Source: DATAVB01 sp040414495
GTDB taxonomy: Bacteria > Actinomycetota > Actinomycetes > Mycobacteriales > QHCD01
Assembly (NCBI GenBank): GCA_040414495.1
Contig: JBEDUI010000071.1
Coordinates: 1-64,000, forward strand
Direction: 5' to 3'
DNA length: 64,000 nucleotides
Positions within the stretch are counted from its first letter, which is position 1. Every line of letters begins with the position of its first letter. Below are positions 46,071-54,888 of this stretch, piece by piece. The position numbers were made by a program, and so were the translations under genes. The notes under the pieces were generated by a model, which was given only the letters and a program-made list of their open reading frames with translations, was not told the DNA's origin and did no database searches.

Positions 46071-47328
46071 CCGAAAGCGGCACCGGCGTACCGATAACCC
46101 GCCGTTGCAGGTCGCCGATCAGGCCGCGCATCCGCAGCACCTCGGTTAATGGCGGTCCGCAGACCCGGCCCTGGCAATAACCCATTCCGCACCGGCTCAA
46201 GGCTTTTACCGCCCGGGCATCGACCGCGCCGGCTTCGAGCGCGGCCTCAATGCCGGCCCACGGCGTCTCCTCGCAGCGACAGAACACCGTGTCCGGCTCG
46301 AGCCAATCCACCCAACCATCCCGGCGCGGATACAGCCGGGGCAATAGCTGAGCGAATTGCCGTTCCCGCGCCGGTACCTGGGCATTATCGGAGGGTTTGT
46401 GGCCGAGGTACCGCGCGGCGGCCAGGCCCGCGACCCGCCCTTCGGCCTCGGCCAACCGCACCCCGCCGATCCCGGTCGTCTCGCCGGCCACGAATACGCC
46501 AGGGATGTCGGTGGCCTGCCGGTCGTCGTGCCACACCGCCCCGCCGGCCTCGCGGCAACCCAGCGCCCGCGGCAGTTCCAGCGCCGGCACAAACCCGAAC
46601 GAGACGCAGACCGCGTCCACCGCGAGCGTCCGTTCGGTCCCCGGCACCGGCCGCCAGTCCCGGCCGAGGCGGCTGACCACGATCCGTTCGACATGATCGC
46701 CACCCAGGCAGGCCGTGACCGCGTGCCCGGTCCTCATCCGGATTCCCTTACCGGACAGGGTTTTCAGGTAGCCGGCGGCCTCGGTCAGCTTACGGCCATG
46801 GCGGGCGGCGGCCAGCGCGCCGGTGTGAAACCGGGTCGCCTCGAACAGGCCGGCCACGTCCGCTCCGGCGGTCGCCAAGCCGGCCGCGACCGGCAGCAGA
46901 AACGGACCGGACCCTGCCACGACGACCCGCCGGCCGATCAGGGTGTCCTGCCCCTTGAGCAGGGCCTGGGCCGCACCCGCGGTCACCACGCCGGGCAGGT
47001 CCCAGCCCGGGAATGGGAAAGTCAATTCGGTCGCGCCGGTGGCGATGATGATGGCCGGCGCATTGATACGGCCGCTGGTCAGATGAAATGTACGGTCGTA
47101 CACACCCCACACCGGCGCGCCCAGTCGCAGTTCGATATTGGGATGGTCGGTGGCCCGGGCGAGGTGATGTGGCAACGTTCCCGGTGTGAGATCTGACTGC
47201 CGATAGTACTGCCCGCCGACCGTACGGTTGCCGTCAACGAGCGTCACCGCCACACCGGCGTCGGCGGCGGCCAGCGCGGCCGACAGCCCGGCCGGTCCGG
47301 CCCCGATTACGACGAGTTCAGTCGACAT
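46033..47328 (-). CDS. FAD/NAD(P) oxidoreductase with BFD-like [2Fe-2S] tail (HcnB-like)
   Basis: A 431-residue flavoprotein. The FAD fold is LVVIGAGPAGLSAALAAADAG; a second nucleotide site is VVVAGSGPFLLPVAAGLA. The C-terminal ~80 residues hold FCRCEE ... RCGMGYCQGRVC, a BFD-like [2Fe-2S] motif. This composition matches HcnB and the alpha subunit of heteromeric D-hydroxyproline or opine dehydrogenases. ATG at 47328 overlaps the [2Fe-2S] gene by 11 bp. It should work with the two upstream subunits as one complex. Confidence 0.88.
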   Translation of the reverse strand: MSTELVVIGAGPAGLSAALAAADAGVAVTLVDGNRTVGGQYYRQSDLTPGTLPHHLARATDHPNIELRLGAPVWGVYDRTFHLTSGRINAPAIIIATGATELTFPFPGWDLPGVVTAGAAQALLKGQDTLIGRRVVVAGSGPFLLPVAAGLATAGADVAGLFEATRFHTGALAAARHGRKLTEAAGYLKTLSGKGIRMRTGHAVTACLGGDHVERIVVSRLGRDWRPVPGTERTLAVDAVCVSFGFVPALELPRALGCREAGGAVWHDDRQATDIPGVFVAGETTGIGGVRLAEAEGRVAGLAAARYLGHKPSDNAQVPARERQFAQLLPRLYPRRDGWVDWLEPDTVFCRCEETPWAGIEAALEAGAVDARAVKALSRCGMGYCQGRVCGPPLTEVLRMRGLIGDLQRRVIGTPVPLSAIADLPPTPAQE

Positions 47329-47578
47329 GTGGGCCGCCCCGGGAATCGGAGGTACGGACGTCATCACCGTCGTGCAGTGGCGTCAGGCAGGAGCGAATGG
47401 CCCGTTGATCACCCACGTCGACCAGACAGTCGTAACAATTGCCGATACCGCAAAATATCCCGCGCGGTCTTCCCGATTGAGTACGCCGCCAGGATTTCAC
47501 ACCGCAGCGCAGCAAGGCGGCCGCGATCGTGGATCCGGCTGGGGCGGTCAAAGATTGGCCGTCAAAGGTGAATCGCAT
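47318..47578 (-). CDS. [2Fe-2S] ferredoxin-like subunit (HcnA-like)
   Basis: An 86-residue protein: MRFTFDGQSLTAPAGSTIAAALL, then CGIGNCYDC and a fourth cysteine in IRSCLTP, forming a plant-type ferredoxin cluster (HcnA/SoxA small-subunit type). ATG at 47578 overlaps the preceding stop (TGATG). It transfers electrons inside the heteromeric oxidase complex. Confidence 0.88.
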   Translation of the reverse strand: MRFTFDGQSLTAPAGSTIAAALLRCGVKSWRRTQSGRPRGIFCGIGNCYDCLVDVGDQRAIRSCLTPLHDGDDVRTSDSRGGPHVD

Positions 47579-48711
47579 CAAGCCGCCCTGGCCGATGTAG
47601 CGAATCGAGCCGGCGAATACGGCGTGGGATCAATCGGAGGTACGGAGCCGGCAATCTGCGCGGTGATCAACTCGGCCGTCACGGGCGCCAGCCCGATGCC
47701 GGCGCCCTCGTGTCCGGTAGCCAGGAAAAGCCCGTCGATACGCGGATCCGGCCCGATCAACGGGACACCGTCCGGGCTCGCCGGCCGGAATCCGTGGTAC
47801 GTCCGCATCGCCCGTACCGTATGCAATGCGGGAAAGAGCCGGATCGCGCGCCGGGCCAATTCGGCCATTTTCCCCGGCTGCACCGACGAATCGAAACCGA
47901 CGAAATCCCGGCTTGACCCGATCAACACGGTGCCGCTGGCCGTACCTTCGACCACAGTGGAGAATGCCGTTCCCGCACCGGTAATCGTGGAAACGTAATC
48001 GGCCTCGTAAACCTTGTGCCGGATCAACCGGTGCACCGGCTCGGTCACCAGAATGTCGCCGCGCCGGGGCCGGACCGGCGCCTCCGTTCCGAGTAACCGG
48101 GCCACCTCCCCCGACCACGGCCCGGCCGCCAGCACCGCGGCCGGCGTACTCACCTCGCCCCGGCTGGTTCGAATCCCGCTCAGCGATCCACCCGACACGA
48201 CACACCCGGTGACCGCCGTCTGATTGACGAGGGTGATATCGGCCAAATAAGAAGCCGCCGCGGCCATAGGAAAAACCTGCGCGTCCTGCGGATACCTGAT
48301 TCCGCCGCATATGTCCTCGGCCAGCAATGGCTCAATGTCCCGGACATTATCCACGTGCTCAATCGTTACGCCTTGCTGTTCCTGCTTCCGTGCCAACTCC
48401 CGCAACGCCGCCAATTCGGCATCGGTCCAGGCGACGACCAAGCCGCCTTTCTCCTCGAATTCGACCTCGCGTTCACGGCCGAATTGCCGCCACAATTCGT
48501 TACTGCGCATCGCCAGCGCCAATTCGGCGCCAGGCATCTTGTCCGAAAGCAGAATGTTGCCCTCACCCGAGGCGGTGGTGCCGCCGACCACACCGGTCCG
48601 CTCGATCACGCAGACCCGCAGCCCGGCCTTGTTCAACGCAGCCGCGGTGGCGCACCCGACCAGACCGGCGCCGATCACCACGACATCAGCGGTCCGCGGC
48701 AGGTCAGCCAT
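47578..48711 (-). CDS. FAD amino-acid oxidase-like subunit (HcnC-like)
   Basis: A 377-residue DAO-fold flavoprotein: VVVIGAGLVGCATAAALNKAG, GGTTASGEGN near residue 45, and C-terminal YHGFRPASPDGVPLIGPD and LATGHEGAGIGLAP, the usual FAD and substrate motifs. It resembles HcnC and the beta subunit of D-hydroxyproline dehydrogenase. ATG overlaps the DapA-family stop (TGATG). It likely oxidises a cyclic or other D-amino acid, with electrons passed to the partner subunits. Confidence 0.88.
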   Translation of the reverse strand: MADLPRTADVVVIGAGLVGCATAAALNKAGLRVCVIERTGVVGGTTASGEGNILLSDKMPGAELALAMRSNELWRQFGREREVEFEEKGGLVVAWTDAELAALRELARKQEQQGVTIEHVDNVRDIEPLLAEDICGGIRYPQDAQVFPMAAAASYLADITLVNQTAVTGCVVSGGSLSGIRTSRGEVSTPAAVLAAGPWSGEVARLLGTEAPVRPRRGDILVTEPVHRLIRHKVYEADYVSTITGAGTAFSTVVEGTASGTVLIGSSRDFVGFDSSVQPGKMAELARRAIRLFPALHTVRAMRTYHGFRPASPDGVPLIGPDPRIDGLFLATGHEGAGIGLAPVTAELITAQIAGSVPPIDPTPYSPARFATSARAA

Positions 48712-49601
48712 CAGTACCCAGCCTGCAACGCCGTCCGGGCCGCCTTACGCACCTCACTCTCCACCTGCGCCGGCAGCGGCAATCGCGGCAGCCGCACCGG
48801 ACCGCCGTACCGACCGGCCTCCTCCTGCGCCACCTTGATCGCCTGGACGAAGATCGGATCGGCGTCGTAGCGCAGGATCGGCAGCATCTGCCGGTACAGC
48901 GCGACCGCGCCGGTCCAGTCCCCCGCCGCCGCCATTCGGTGCAACGCCACCGACTGGGCCGGGAATGCGTTGACAAAGCCGGCGATCCAGCCGGTCGCGC
49001 CGGTCAGCATCGTTTCAACGAATACGTCGTCGCAGCCGCAGATGATTTCCAGTCGCGGCGCCACCTCGCGCAACCGCGGCACCCGGCGCGCGTCCTGCGA
49101 GAACTCCTTGACCGCCACCACGAGTTCGACTTCGCTCGTGACCCGGGCCAGCAGCTCGGGGGTCAGGTCGACCCGGGTCGAATACGGGTTGTTGTAGGCG
49201 ATGATCGGCAGACCGGCCTTGGCCACCTCGGCAAAATGGGCGACGGTCTCCTCAGCAGTCGGCGCGTGCGAGGTCGGTGGCAGGCACATCACGGCCCGAA
49301 CGCCCCATTCGGCCGCCTGTTCGGCCCAGCGCCGCGCCTCCGGTCCCGATTTCCCCGATACGCCAGGGACCACCTGCTCCGGTCTGTCCACTGAGTCCAG
49401 TGCGGTTCGCAGTACGGTCCCACGCTCGGTCTCGGTCAACGCCTCGTATTCGCCGAGTGATCCATTGGGGACAACGCCGGCGACGCCTTCATCGATCAGC
49501 CACCGGCAGTGCTCGGCGTACCGGTCCACGGCCAACGAGCCGTCCTCGGCAAAGGGGGTCGCGGTCGCCGCGTAAACACCGGGGAATCGAATTTCCGACA
49601 C
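48711..49601 (-). CDS. DapA-family lyase/deaminase, hydroxyproline-type context
   Basis: A 296-residue class I aldolase-fold protein of the DHDPS/NAL family. GVYAATATPF starts the barrel, GSLGEYEALTETER is the carboxylate-binding loop, YNNPYSTRVDL has the active tyrosine, and VVAVKEFSQDARR holds the Schiff-base lysine. Next to a HcnABC-like oxidase it most likely is a pyrroline-4-hydroxy-2-carboxylate deaminase (HypD-like) rather than true DapA. GTG at 49601 is taken as start because GGAGAGAGG precedes it; ATG at 49625 is possible. It heads the four-gene operon. Confidence 0.82.
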   Translation of the reverse strand: MSEIRFPGVYAATATPFAEDGSLAVDRYAEHCRWLIDEGVAGVVPNGSLGEYEALTETERGTVLRTALDSVDRPEQVVPGVSGKSGPEARRWAEQAAEWGVRAVMCLPPTSHAPTAEETVAHFAEVAKAGLPIIAYNNPYSTRVDLTPELLARVTSEVELVVAVKEFSQDARRVPRLREVAPRLEIICGCDDVFVETMLTGATGWIAGFVNAFPAQSVALHRMAAAGDWTGAVALYRQMLPILRYDADPIFVQAIKVAQEEAGRYGGPVRLPRLPLPAQVESEVRKAARTALQAGY

Positions 49602-49762
49602 CTGCTCGTCGCCTCTCTCCGTCATTCCAGCCATTCTCGGCCGGGGCGCTACGACAGGTGTCGGATTTCGCACCCGCTCTTTCCGACACTTCACGGTCCG
49701 GACCGCGACTAGCGTCCAACGGCCAAGCACTCCACTGCACCCTACAACGCTCGGAGTTGTCC

Positions 49763-51610
49763 ATGACGGTAGGAAGTCCCGGTCCGGCCGCACCAACCGA
49801 CTCGGCCGTGGCCGCACTGCGGCCGCTGGCGGACATGAACCTGCACGAGGCCGGATTTCTCGGCCGGTGGCAACGGGTTAACGTCGAGACCACGATCCCC
49901 CGCTGCGTCGACAACCTCTACACCGCCGGCAGCATCAACAACCTGCGCTCGGTGCGCGACCGGTCTATCGAGCTGACGCCGCCGCGGTTCAGCGACTCCG
50001 ATCTGTACAAAACACTCGAAGCCTGCGGTTGGGCCGCGGGAACGACATATCAGGCCAAGATCAACGGATTTCTGGACGAGGCGTTGGACCTGCTCCGGGC
50101 GGTGCAGGAACCGGACGGCTACCTGAACTCGTGGATGCAGCGCGGCGACCGTACCCGGTTTGCCGACCTCTCCCACGGCCACGAGATGTACTGCGCCGGG
50201 CACCTCATCCAGGCCGGAATCGCCTACGCCAGGGCCACCGGCGACCGCCGCCTGCTGGAAATCGGCGCGAAATTCGCCGACCTGCTCTATTCCGTTTTCG
50301 CGCCGGACGGGCACGCCGGCGTGCCCGGACACCCCGAGATCGAGACCGCGTTGGTCGAGCTGTACCGGGCCACCGGCGAGCAGCGGTATCTCACCCTGGC
50401 CGGGCTTTTCGTCGACCGACGCGGGCACCGAACCCTGGATACGTCGGTGACGCCGAGCGAGTATTTCCAGGACCACCTGCCGCTACGGGAAAACCGGCAC
50501 ATTGTCGGGCACGCGGTTCGTGCGACCTACCTCGCCGCCGGGGCCACCGACGTCGCGGTGGAAACCGGCGACACCGAATTGTTGGCCGCCATGCAGGCGC
50601 TGTGGACCGACATGGTGGAAACGAAGATGTATCCCAGCGGCGGGATCGGCGCACGGCCTCACGGTGAGGCTTTTGGCGATGCGTACGAATTGCCGCCGGA
50701 TCAGGCCTACGCCGAAACGTGCGCCGCCATCGCCAGCTTCATGTGGTCGTGGCGGTTGCTGTTGGCCACCGGGGATGGCAGATACGCCGAAGTCATGGAA
50801 CGCACGCTGTACAACGGGATTGCCTGCTCGATCTCCCGGTCCGGAGCGGAATTCTTTTACGTCAACCCGCTGCAGTTGCGCTCTCGTGAATTCCGGGCCG
50901 CCGGTACGCAGGGCACGCGGGTGCCGTGGTTCGGCTGTGCCTGCTGTCCGCCGAACGTGGCCCGACTGGTGGCGTCGTTGGGTAGCTATTTGGCCACCGG
51001 CGATGCCGAGAGCGTGCAATTGCATTTGTACGCCGCCGGGTCATTGCGCGTCGGCGACTCGATCGGATTGGTCGTCCGCACCGGATATCCGGCCGACGGC
51101 GCTGTGCACATCACGGTCACCGAAGGGGCGGCGGAGTGGACCCTCAGCCTGCGCATTCCACAGTGGAGCACCGCAGCCAGGATCACCGTCAACGGGACCG
51201 AGGTTCGGGCCGGGCGCAATGAACTCGGCTATGCGGTGGTGCGCAGGCGGTGGCAGGTCGGCGACACCGTCAGTGTGGAATTCGACCTCGAGCCGCGCGT
51301 CGTCCGACCGGACAAGCGGGTCGACGCGGCTCGTGGTTGCGCCACAGTGGAGCGTGGGCCACTGCTGTACTGCCTGGAGGAAATCGACCAGCCGGCCGGC
51401 GTTTTCGAGGATCTGCGGCTCGACCCGGCCGGACCGATTGTCCCGGTGCCGGCCCATCCGGATCTCGTTGAGGGAACGGTCGCACTGCGGCTCGGCGGCA
51501 GCCGGGCCGGTGTGCCGGTCGAATTGACCGCGATTCCGTATCACCAGTGGGCCAATCGCGGCGATGCCGCAATGCGGGCGTGGATACCGATAAGCGAGGA
51601 GTCGCTATGA
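49763..51610 (+). CDS. GH127 beta-L-arabinofuranosidase
   Basis: A 615-residue glycoside hydrolase of family GH127. Compared with HypBA1, the acid/base glutamate is Glu302 (HGEAFGD), the zinc-site residues are Glu318 and Cys320 (AYAETCA) and Cys394/Cys395 (GCACCPPN), Cys394 being the likely nucleophile. Spacing Glu302-Glu318 is exactly 16, as in that enzyme. No signal peptide is seen, so it acts on imported arabino-oligosaccharides. The stop overlaps the binding-protein start (ATGA), tying it to importer 2, which probably brings in its substrate. Confidence 0.93.
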   Translation: MTVGSPGPAAPTDSAVAALRPLADMNLHEAGFLGRWQRVNVETTIPRCVDNLYTAGSINNLRSVRDRSIELTPPRFSDSDLYKTLEACGWAAGTTYQAKINGFLDEALDLLRAVQEPDGYLNSWMQRGDRTRFADLSHGHEMYCAGHLIQAGIAYARATGDRRLLEIGAKFADLLYSVFAPDGHAGVPGHPEIETALVELYRATGEQRYLTLAGLFVDRRGHRTLDTSVTPSEYFQDHLPLRENRHIVGHAVRATYLAAGATDVAVETGDTELLAAMQALWTDMVETKMYPSGGIGARPHGEAFGDAYELPPDQAYAETCAAIASFMWSWRLLLATGDGRYAEVMERTLYNGIACSISRSGAEFFYVNPLQLRSREFRAAGTQGTRVPWFGCACCPPNVARLVASLGSYLATGDAESVQLHLYAAGSLRVGDSIGLVVRTGYPADGAVHITVTEGAAEWTLSLRIPQWSTAARITVNGTEVRAGRNELGYAVVRRRWQVGDTVSVEFDLEPRVVRPDKRVDAARGCATVERGPLLYCLEEIDQPAGVFEDLRLDPAGPIVPVPAHPDLVEGTVALRLGGSRAGVPVELTAIPYHQWANRGDAAMRAWIPISEESL

Positions 51611-52953
51611 CAGCGTTGAGCCGCAGGAACGCGCTGAAGGCGGGCGGTGCACTGGCCCTCGGCGCCGGGATTTCCGCCTGCGGAGGCGGATCGGGTTCGA
51701 ATCAGCTCAGCTTCATGTACTGGGGCTCCTCGTTCGAGCAGAAGGCCGTGCAGCAGATGCTGCAGACCTTCACCAAGGAAAAGCACATCCCCACCAAACC
51801 CATTTACGTACCGGGCGATTACGAGACCAAGGTCAACACGTTGGTGGCCAGCCATTCCACCCCGGACGTCGCCTACATGGGCGCGGCCATGGCCTACCGG
51901 TTGGCGCAGCAGGGCAAGCTGGTCAACCTCTATCCGTATTTCAGCAAGTACACGTCGCTCTCGGACCGGCTGCCCCAGACGTATTTCTGGTACGGGAAGA
52001 ACAAGTCGTTCGGCATTCAGACCGCCAACGAGATCATGGTCACCTGGTACAACAAGAAGGCCTTCAAGGACGCCGGAGCGAAAATGCCTCCGGCTAACGC
52101 CGACAAAGCCTGGTCCTGGCACGATTTCATCCAGGCGGCGGCCAAGGTGACGGTCGACGAGAACGGCAACCGGGCCGACCAAAGCTCCTTCGATCACACC
52201 AAACCCAAGCAGTTCGGCGTCTCCTTCGACATGACGTACCAGGGCGTCTGGTACCCGATGCTGCTCAGCAATGGCGGCGACGTCTTCGACAAGGCCGGCC
52301 GCAAGTGCACATTGGACTCGCCCGAGTCGATCGAGGTATTCCAGAACTTCCAGGACCTGATGTACAAGCACCACGTCGCACCCAGCCCGTCGCAACTGGG
52401 CAACAACGCACCCACCACCCAGGTCCAATTGCAGACCAGCCGGATGGCGATGGTGATCGACGGGCAGTGGTCACTGCTGGACATCGCGGCCGCCGGGGTC
52501 GACTACGGCATCGGCGTGCTACCGAAATACCAGAAGCCGTTCACGATTTCGCTCAGCGGCGCCTCGGTCATGTTTTCGGCGACCAAGCACAAGAAGGACG
52601 CGCTGGAGCTTTACCTGTTCCACAACGATCCGGCCCACGTCGACCTGTTCAAGGACGGATTGTGGATGCCGACGATCAAGGGCTATTACACCGACCCGAA
52701 ACTGATCGACTCCTGGATCAAGAACAAGGCCCACCCACCGGAATACAAGACCGCCGTCGTCGACTACACGTTGAATCACAGCGTCACCGACTGGAATCAG
52801 CTGGCCAAGAACGACGACAACATCAACGAGCTGCTCACGCCAGCGCTGCAGCAGATAGCGACCGGAAAGACTCCGGCCAAGGACGTTCTGAAAACTGTCG
52901 CGCCGAAGATCACCGCGCGGCTGCAGGGCTGGTATCCAACTCAGGCCGTTTGA
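51607..52953 (+). CDS. ABC transporter substrate-binding lipoprotein, importer 2
   Basis: A 448-residue binding lipoprotein. The leader LSRRNALKAGG has the twin-arginine and ends at lipobox ISAC, so Tat export with lipid attachment is plausible. The mature part is like family 1 sugar binders (LSFMYWGSSFEQKAVQQML ... GIQTANEIMVTWYNKKAF). Overlap with GH127 (ATGA) suggests an arabinose-containing oligosaccharide as ligand. Confidence 0.93.
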   Translation: MTALSRRNALKAGGALALGAGISACGGGSGSNQLSFMYWGSSFEQKAVQQMLQTFTKEKHIPTKPIYVPGDYETKVNTLVASHSTPDVAYMGAAMAYRLAQQGKLVNLYPYFSKYTSLSDRLPQTYFWYGKNKSFGIQTANEIMVTWYNKKAFKDAGAKMPPANADKAWSWHDFIQAAAKVTVDENGNRADQSSFDHTKPKQFGVSFDMTYQGVWYPMLLSNGGDVFDKAGRKCTLDSPESIEVFQNFQDLMYKHHVAPSPSQLGNNAPTTQVQLQTSRMAMVIDGQWSLLDIAAAGVDYGIGVLPKYQKPFTISLSGASVMFSATKHKKDALELYLFHNDPAHVDLFKDGLWMPTIKGYYTDPKLIDSWIKNKAHPPEYKTAVVDYTLNHSVTDWNQLAKNDDNINELLTPALQQIATGKTPAKDVLKTVAPKITARLQGWYPTQAV

Positions 52954-52966
52954 TTGAGGATCTGCC

Positions 52967-53869
52967 ATGCGCAAAGCACGCGGATTGGGCCGCAGTGAGC
53001 AGCGTTGGGGCCTGATCATGGCGGCGCCGGCGATACTGGGATTCGCCGTCTTCACATTGGTCCCGATGATCGCGTCGCTCTTCTTTTCCTTTACTGACTG
53101 GACAATCGGCGGCAGCTTCTCCTTCACCGGCCTGGCCAACTACCGGCACATGTTCGGCGACGACCCATTGTTCTACAAATCGCTGACGGTCACGCTGTAT
53201 TACACGCTCGGGTCAGTGCCGCTGATCCTCATCGTCGGCTTTCTCGCCGCGATGTTGCTCAATCAGAACGTGCGCGGCAAATCGGCCTTCCGCACGATCT
53301 ATTACCTGCCGACGTTGGTGCCGAGCGTGGCCAGCGCGGTGCTGTGGATCTGGATCTTCAACCCGGATGTGGGCCTGCTCAACTCGATACTGAAGAACGT
53401 CGGACTGCCCGGCAGCAAATGGATCTACGACTCCTCCACCGCCGTACCGTCGCTGATCCTGATGAGCACGTGGGGTTTCGGCAATGCCGCCGTCATCTTT
53501 CTGGCCGGCCTGCAGGGCGTGCCGCGGCAGCTCTACGAGGCCGTGGCGATCGACGGCGGCGGGGCGTGGCGCAAATTCCGGCACGTCACGTTGCCGATGA
53601 TGACCCCGACGATCTTTTACAACCTGGTCACCGGCGTCATCGGGACTTTCCAGGTATTCAACCAGGCCTTCGTGATGACGCAGGGCGGGCCCAACAATTC
53701 CACCGAATTCTATATCTACTACCTCTACCAGACGGCGTTCACCAAGAGCGAGATGGGTTATGCCAGCGCGCTGGCGTGGGTGCTGTTCGTCATCGTGCTG
53801 ATCGTCACCCTGCTGCTCTTTCGCAACGCCCGCCGGTGGGTCTACTACGAAGTGGGTGCCGCCCGATGA
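52967..53869 (+). CDS. ABC sugar transporter permease, MalF type, importer 2
   Basis: A 300-residue permease with six hydrophobic segments and the EAA loop YEAVAIDGGGAWRKFRHVTLPMM. It begins 13 bp after the binding protein and its stop overlaps the next gene (ATGA). Like the other importers here it has no ATPase neighbour. Confidence 0.93.
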   Translation: MRKARGLGRSEQRWGLIMAAPAILGFAVFTLVPMIASLFFSFTDWTIGGSFSFTGLANYRHMFGDDPLFYKSLTVTLYYTLGSVPLILIVGFLAAMLLNQNVRGKSAFRTIYYLPTLVPSVASAVLWIWIFNPDVGLLNSILKNVGLPGSKWIYDSSTAVPSLILMSTWGFGNAAVIFLAGLQGVPRQLYEAVAIDGGGAWRKFRHVTLPMMTPTIFYNLVTGVIGTFQVFNQAFVMTQGGPNNSTEFYIYYLYQTAFTKSEMGYASALAWVLFVIVLIVTLLLFRNARRWVYYEVGAAR

Positions 53870-54756
53870 CCGAGACCGCATTCCGCGGGTCCGGATCGAT
53901 AACCCAGCATCGCGCGCGGCGCCGCAAACGGCGGCCGCTGGCCCGCCCGGCGCTCTACCTGGTGTTGATATTGGGCGCGATTCCGACGATTCTGCCGTTC
54001 ATCTGGCTGCTGCGTAGCGCGTTCATGGGCTCCGGACAGATCTTCATCTCGCCTCCACAGTGGATTCCGCATCCCTGGGAATGGAGCAACTTCAGCGGCG
54101 CGTTGACCGCCGTCACGTTCGGGCAGTACTTCATCAACACGCTGATCATCGAGGTATTCGTGGTGATCGGCACCGTGCTGTCCTGCGCCGTGTCGGCGTT
54201 CAGCTTCGCCCGCCTGCGCTGGCGCGGACGCAACGTGGTGTTCGCGGTCATCCTGACCAGCCTGATGCTGCCCTACGCCGTGACGTTGATTCCGACCTTC
54301 ATGGCCTGGCAGAAGCTCGGCGCGGTCAATACGTTCGCTCCGCTGATCGTTCCGGCGTTCGTGACCGCGGGCGGAGTGTTCAACATATTCCTCATGCGAC
54401 AGTTCTTCCTCACCATTCCGTACGAATTGGATGAGGCCGCCTATATTGACGGTGCCTCGCCGCTGCAGGTCTTCTGGACAATCACGATTCCCTTGTCCCG
54501 GCCGGTGTTGGTCGTGGTCACGCTGTTTACCTTCGTCGGCGTATGGAACGACTTCCTCAATCCGCTGATCTACCTCAACGACAGCAGCAAGTTCACGCTC
54601 GCGCTGGGGCTGGCCTCATTCCAGAGCATTTACAACGCGCAGTGGGGATATTTGATGGCCGCATCCACAGTGGTGATCGCGCCCATCATCGCGCTGTTCT
54701 TCTTTGCCCAGCGCTATTTCATCGAAGGCATCACGCTGACCGGAATCAAGGGCTAG
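53866..54756 (+). CDS. ABC sugar transporter permease, MalG type, importer 2
   Basis: A 296-residue permease. Twin hydrophobic segments follow a very basic N-terminus (RARRRKRRPLARP). The EAA loop is DEAAYIDGASPLQVFWTITIPLSRP, and the end FIEGITLTGIKG is typical of MalG-like proteins. The ATG overlaps the MalF-type stop. Its stop region overlaps a decayed regulator fragment on the other strand. Confidence 0.93.
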   Translation: MTETAFRGSGSITQHRARRRKRRPLARPALYLVLILGAIPTILPFIWLLRSAFMGSGQIFISPPQWIPHPWEWSNFSGALTAVTFGQYFINTLIIEVFVVIGTVLSCAVSAFSFARLRWRGRNVVFAVILTSLMLPYAVTLIPTFMAWQKLGAVNTFAPLIVPAFVTAGGVFNIFLMRQFFLTIPYELDEAAYIDGASPLQVFWTITIPLSRPVLVVVTLFTFVGVWNDFLNPLIYLNDSSKFTLALGLASFQSIYNAQWGYLMAASTVVIAPIIALFFFAQRYFIEGITLTGIKG

Positions 54757-54882
54757 CGTCGGCGATCCGTTCCAGCAGCGGCGGGCCGAGGCGGAGTAAC
54801 TCCTGCTCGGTATCCGACAGCGTGTGCTCCATCGCCGCCGCCAGCCAGCGGTCCCGGGTCCGCATCTCCGGGACGTCCAAGG
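54746..54882 (-). pseudogene. MarR-type regulator C-terminal fragment
   Basis: About 44 codons on the minus strand read ALDVPEMRTRDRWLAAAMEHT then LSDTEQELLRLGPPLLERIA and end at a TGA inside the permease 3' end. This resembles the last helices of actinobacterial MarR regulators (..WLA..L..L...E...L....PLLERLA). The frame is closed at once upstream by a TAA, so the DNA-binding part is gone. The codons look normal for this genome. It fills the 132-bp gap between two convergent operons. Confidence 0.55.
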
Positions 54883-54888
54883 CTTACA

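Noticed and set aside
48711..49601. Annotation as lysine-biosynthesis DapA
   Set aside because: The family fold fits, but operon context with HcnABC-type oxidase subunits points to a catabolic deaminase.
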